A stretch of DNA of 64,000 nucleotides, from contig NZ_JBGSLK010000025.1 of assembly GCF_041740695.1 (NCBI RefSeq), positions 1-64,000 on the forward strand. Reading direction: 5' to 3'. This stretch comes from Haliscomenobacter sp041740695 (lineage in GTDB: Bacteria; Bacteroidota; Bacteroidia; Chitinophagales; Saprospiraceae). The translations under genes were made by a program, and so were the position numbers. The notes below the pieces were generated by a model that worked only from the letters and a program-made list of their open reading frames with translations, did not search any database and was not told where the DNA came from. Below, one piece after another: positions 62,834 through 64,000 of the stretch. The stretch's first letter is position 1, and the number at the start of each line of letters is the position of its first letter.

Positions 62834-64000
62834 TTATAAATTGCGTTTTTTAAATTCGCTCAGCGCGTAATTCGCGGCACGAGCCGTGATGGCCATATAG
62901 GTCAGCGACGGGTTTTGTGTACCAGTGGAAGTCATACAAGCCCCATCGGTTACAAAGACGTTTTTGCAGTCGTGCACCTGGTTCCATTTGTTCAGGATGG
63001 AAGTTTTAGGGTCAGCACCCATTCTCACCCCGCCCATTTCGTGGATGTCGGAGCCCGGGTTCGACTTGGTGTCATTGGCATTGATGTTTTTGAATCCCGC
63101 TCTGCTGAACATTTCATTCACTTGCTCCTGAAAATCTTTGACCATCTTGTCGTCGTTTTCAGTCCAGGCTACGGAAGTGATCAGTTGTGGGATGCCGTAC
63201 TTGTCCTTGAGTTCGGTATGGAGGCGCAGGTGATTGGACTCAATGGGCACGCTCTCTCCCTGCATCCACGCGCTGACGTTCCAGTTGCCAAGTTGGGGAT
63301 GGATGAGTTGATTTTTCAGGTCTTCGCCGATGCCATCGCGGTTCGTATAGGTGCCCCGCCCGGCACCAATCCCGATGGAGTAGCCACGTAGAAAGTCAGT
63401 ATCTTGCTTGAGCACGTTGCGGAAGCGTGGGATGTAGCCATTGCTCGGATTTTTGCCCGAAGTGGTTTTGTCCAGGAAGCCTTCTACCTGGGCATTGGCT
63501 TTGCCCCGATAATTGTGGCAGGCGAAATATTTGCCCAACACTCCACTGTCATTGCCCAAGCCCGTGGGAAAGCGCTCCGAAATGGAGTTGAGCATGATCA
63601 TGTTGCTATTGACTGCGCCAGCGTTCACAAAAATCACTTTGGCGTAGTACTCGATCATTTCTTTGGTATTGGCGTCGATGATTCTTACGCCGCTGGCTTT
63701 GCCTTTTTTCTCGTCGTAAATGATGGAATGCACCACGGAATCGGGCCGCAAGGTCATTTTCCCTGTTTTCGCCGCCCAGGGCAACGTCGAAGCGTTGGCA
63801 CTAAAATAGCCACCAAAGGGGCAACCCCGGTTACACAGGTTGCGGTGTTGGCACTTGCCCCGGCCTTGCTGCAAATGAATGGGCTGAGGACTGGTGATAT
63901 GGGCACAACGCCCCTGGATCAATTGTCGATCGGTGTAGTTTTTCGCCAGCACGCCTTGCAAGTGTTGTTCCACACAGTTCAATTCAATGGGGGGCAAAAA
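62834..64000 (-). CDS. GMC-family flavin oxidoreductase (N-terminal part outside the window)
   Basis: At least 388 residues visible; the reading frame is open to the window edge and the FAD-binding Rossmann start is missing, so the gene is cut by the boundary. Present are the cysteine-rich GRGKCQHRNLCNRGCPFGGY segment, the flavin-contact INAGAVNS-like stretch (IFVNAGAVNSNMIM) and the C-terminal HEMGGVRMGAD and TGTQNPSLTYMAITARAA blocks with the active-site His and Asn. It belongs to the glucose/gluconate dehydrogenase-like group. With the TIM barrel downstream it suggests periplasmic oxidation of sugars or glycosides. Confidence 0.88.
   Translation of the reverse strand, partial: FLPPIELNCVEQHLQGVLAKNYTDRQLIQGRCAHITSPQPIHLQQGRGKCQHRNLCNRGCPFGGYFSANASTLPWAAKTGKMTLRPDSVVHSIIYDEKKGKASGVRIIDANTKEMIEYYAKVIFVNAGAVNSNMIMLNSISERFPTGLGNDSGVLGKYFACHNYRGKANAQVEGFLDKTTSGKNPSNGYIPRFRNVLKQDTDFLRGYSIGIGAGRGTYTNRDGIGEDLKNQLIHPQLGNWNVSAWMQGESVPIESNHLRLHTELKDKYGIPQLITSVAWTENDDKMVKDFQEQVNEMFSRAGFKNINANDTKSNPGSDIHEMGGVRMGADPKTSILNKWNQVHDCKNVFVTDGACMTSTGTQNPSLTYMAITARAANYALSEFKKRNL

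Noticed and set aside
1..64000. tRNA, rRNA, riboswitch or CRISPR loci
   Set aside because: No cloverleaf, rRNA core, known riboswitch consensus or short spaced repeats were recognised by eye; a covariance-model scan was not possible.

Overview
The window looks like the chromosome of a member of the Bacteroidota, most likely of the Saprospiria (Haliscomenobacter/Lewinella-like). The phylum call rests on a type IX secretion C-terminal sorting domain, a TonB-dependent receptor with a carboxypeptidase-regulatory-like N-domain, a propeller/Y_Y_Y regulator, absence of clear Shine-Dalgarno sequences, and promoter boxes of the TTTG / TAnnTTTG type. The class is inferred, not proven. I see no rRNA, tRNA, CRISPR array or intact insertion sequence.

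Layout. 1-3.5 kb: a hybrid histidine kinase whose 5' end looks truncated, a SnoaL-like protein and a secreted CE1-type esterase. 3.8-5.6 kb: divergent saccharopine-dehydrogenase-type reductase and cytidine deaminase. 6.0-8.1 kb: an arsenic operon (arsR, arsC, acr3) with a visible operator. 8.3-25 kb: a beta-1,3-glucan (laminarin/callose-type) utilisation locus: a membrane regulator with a LuxR-type HTH, a glycoside hydrolase fused to an apparent outer-membrane beta-barrel, a multi-module surface glycan-binding lipoprotein, a GH16 laminarinase, a very large cytoplasmic GH94/GH149-like phosphorylase, a lipoprotein GH17, a GPH-type sugar symporter and a cytoplasmic GH17. The locus has no SusC/SusD pair, so the barrel fusion is a candidate for the missing outer-membrane step. 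A 28-codon remnant of a second acr3 lies just behind it.

25.2-33.0 kb: a TonB receptor followed by a 1614-residue T9SS-exported protein made of three 499-residue repeats. 33.4-44.4 kb: housekeeping and metabolism (retropepsin-like protease, CTP synthase, GT-C-like membrane protein, TrmH-type methylase, DUF721, esterase, RtcB, a fused two-domain peptide ABC ATPase, ribonuclease D). 44.5-56 kb: ECF sigma factor with anti-sigma-like partner, sulfatase, dihydroorotase, PurK, penicillin-acylase family protein, metallophosphoesterase, acyl-CoA reductase, RluD-type pseudouridine synthase. 56-64 kb: a secreted papain-fold protein that has lost its catalytic triad, an AraC regulator with a symmetric site at its promoter, a serine hydrolase, and a minus-strand cluster (GMC oxidoreductase, xylose-isomerase-like TIM barrel, Kelch lipoprotein, propeller-like lipoprotein) that looks like secreted sugar oxidation.

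The intergenic DNA is rich in long palindromic repeats of at least five types. Several sit exactly on gene ends and supply stop codons, and one has landed in frame inside the anti-sigma-like gene. One family (about 170-240 bp, two nested arms) shows compensatory changes between its arms.
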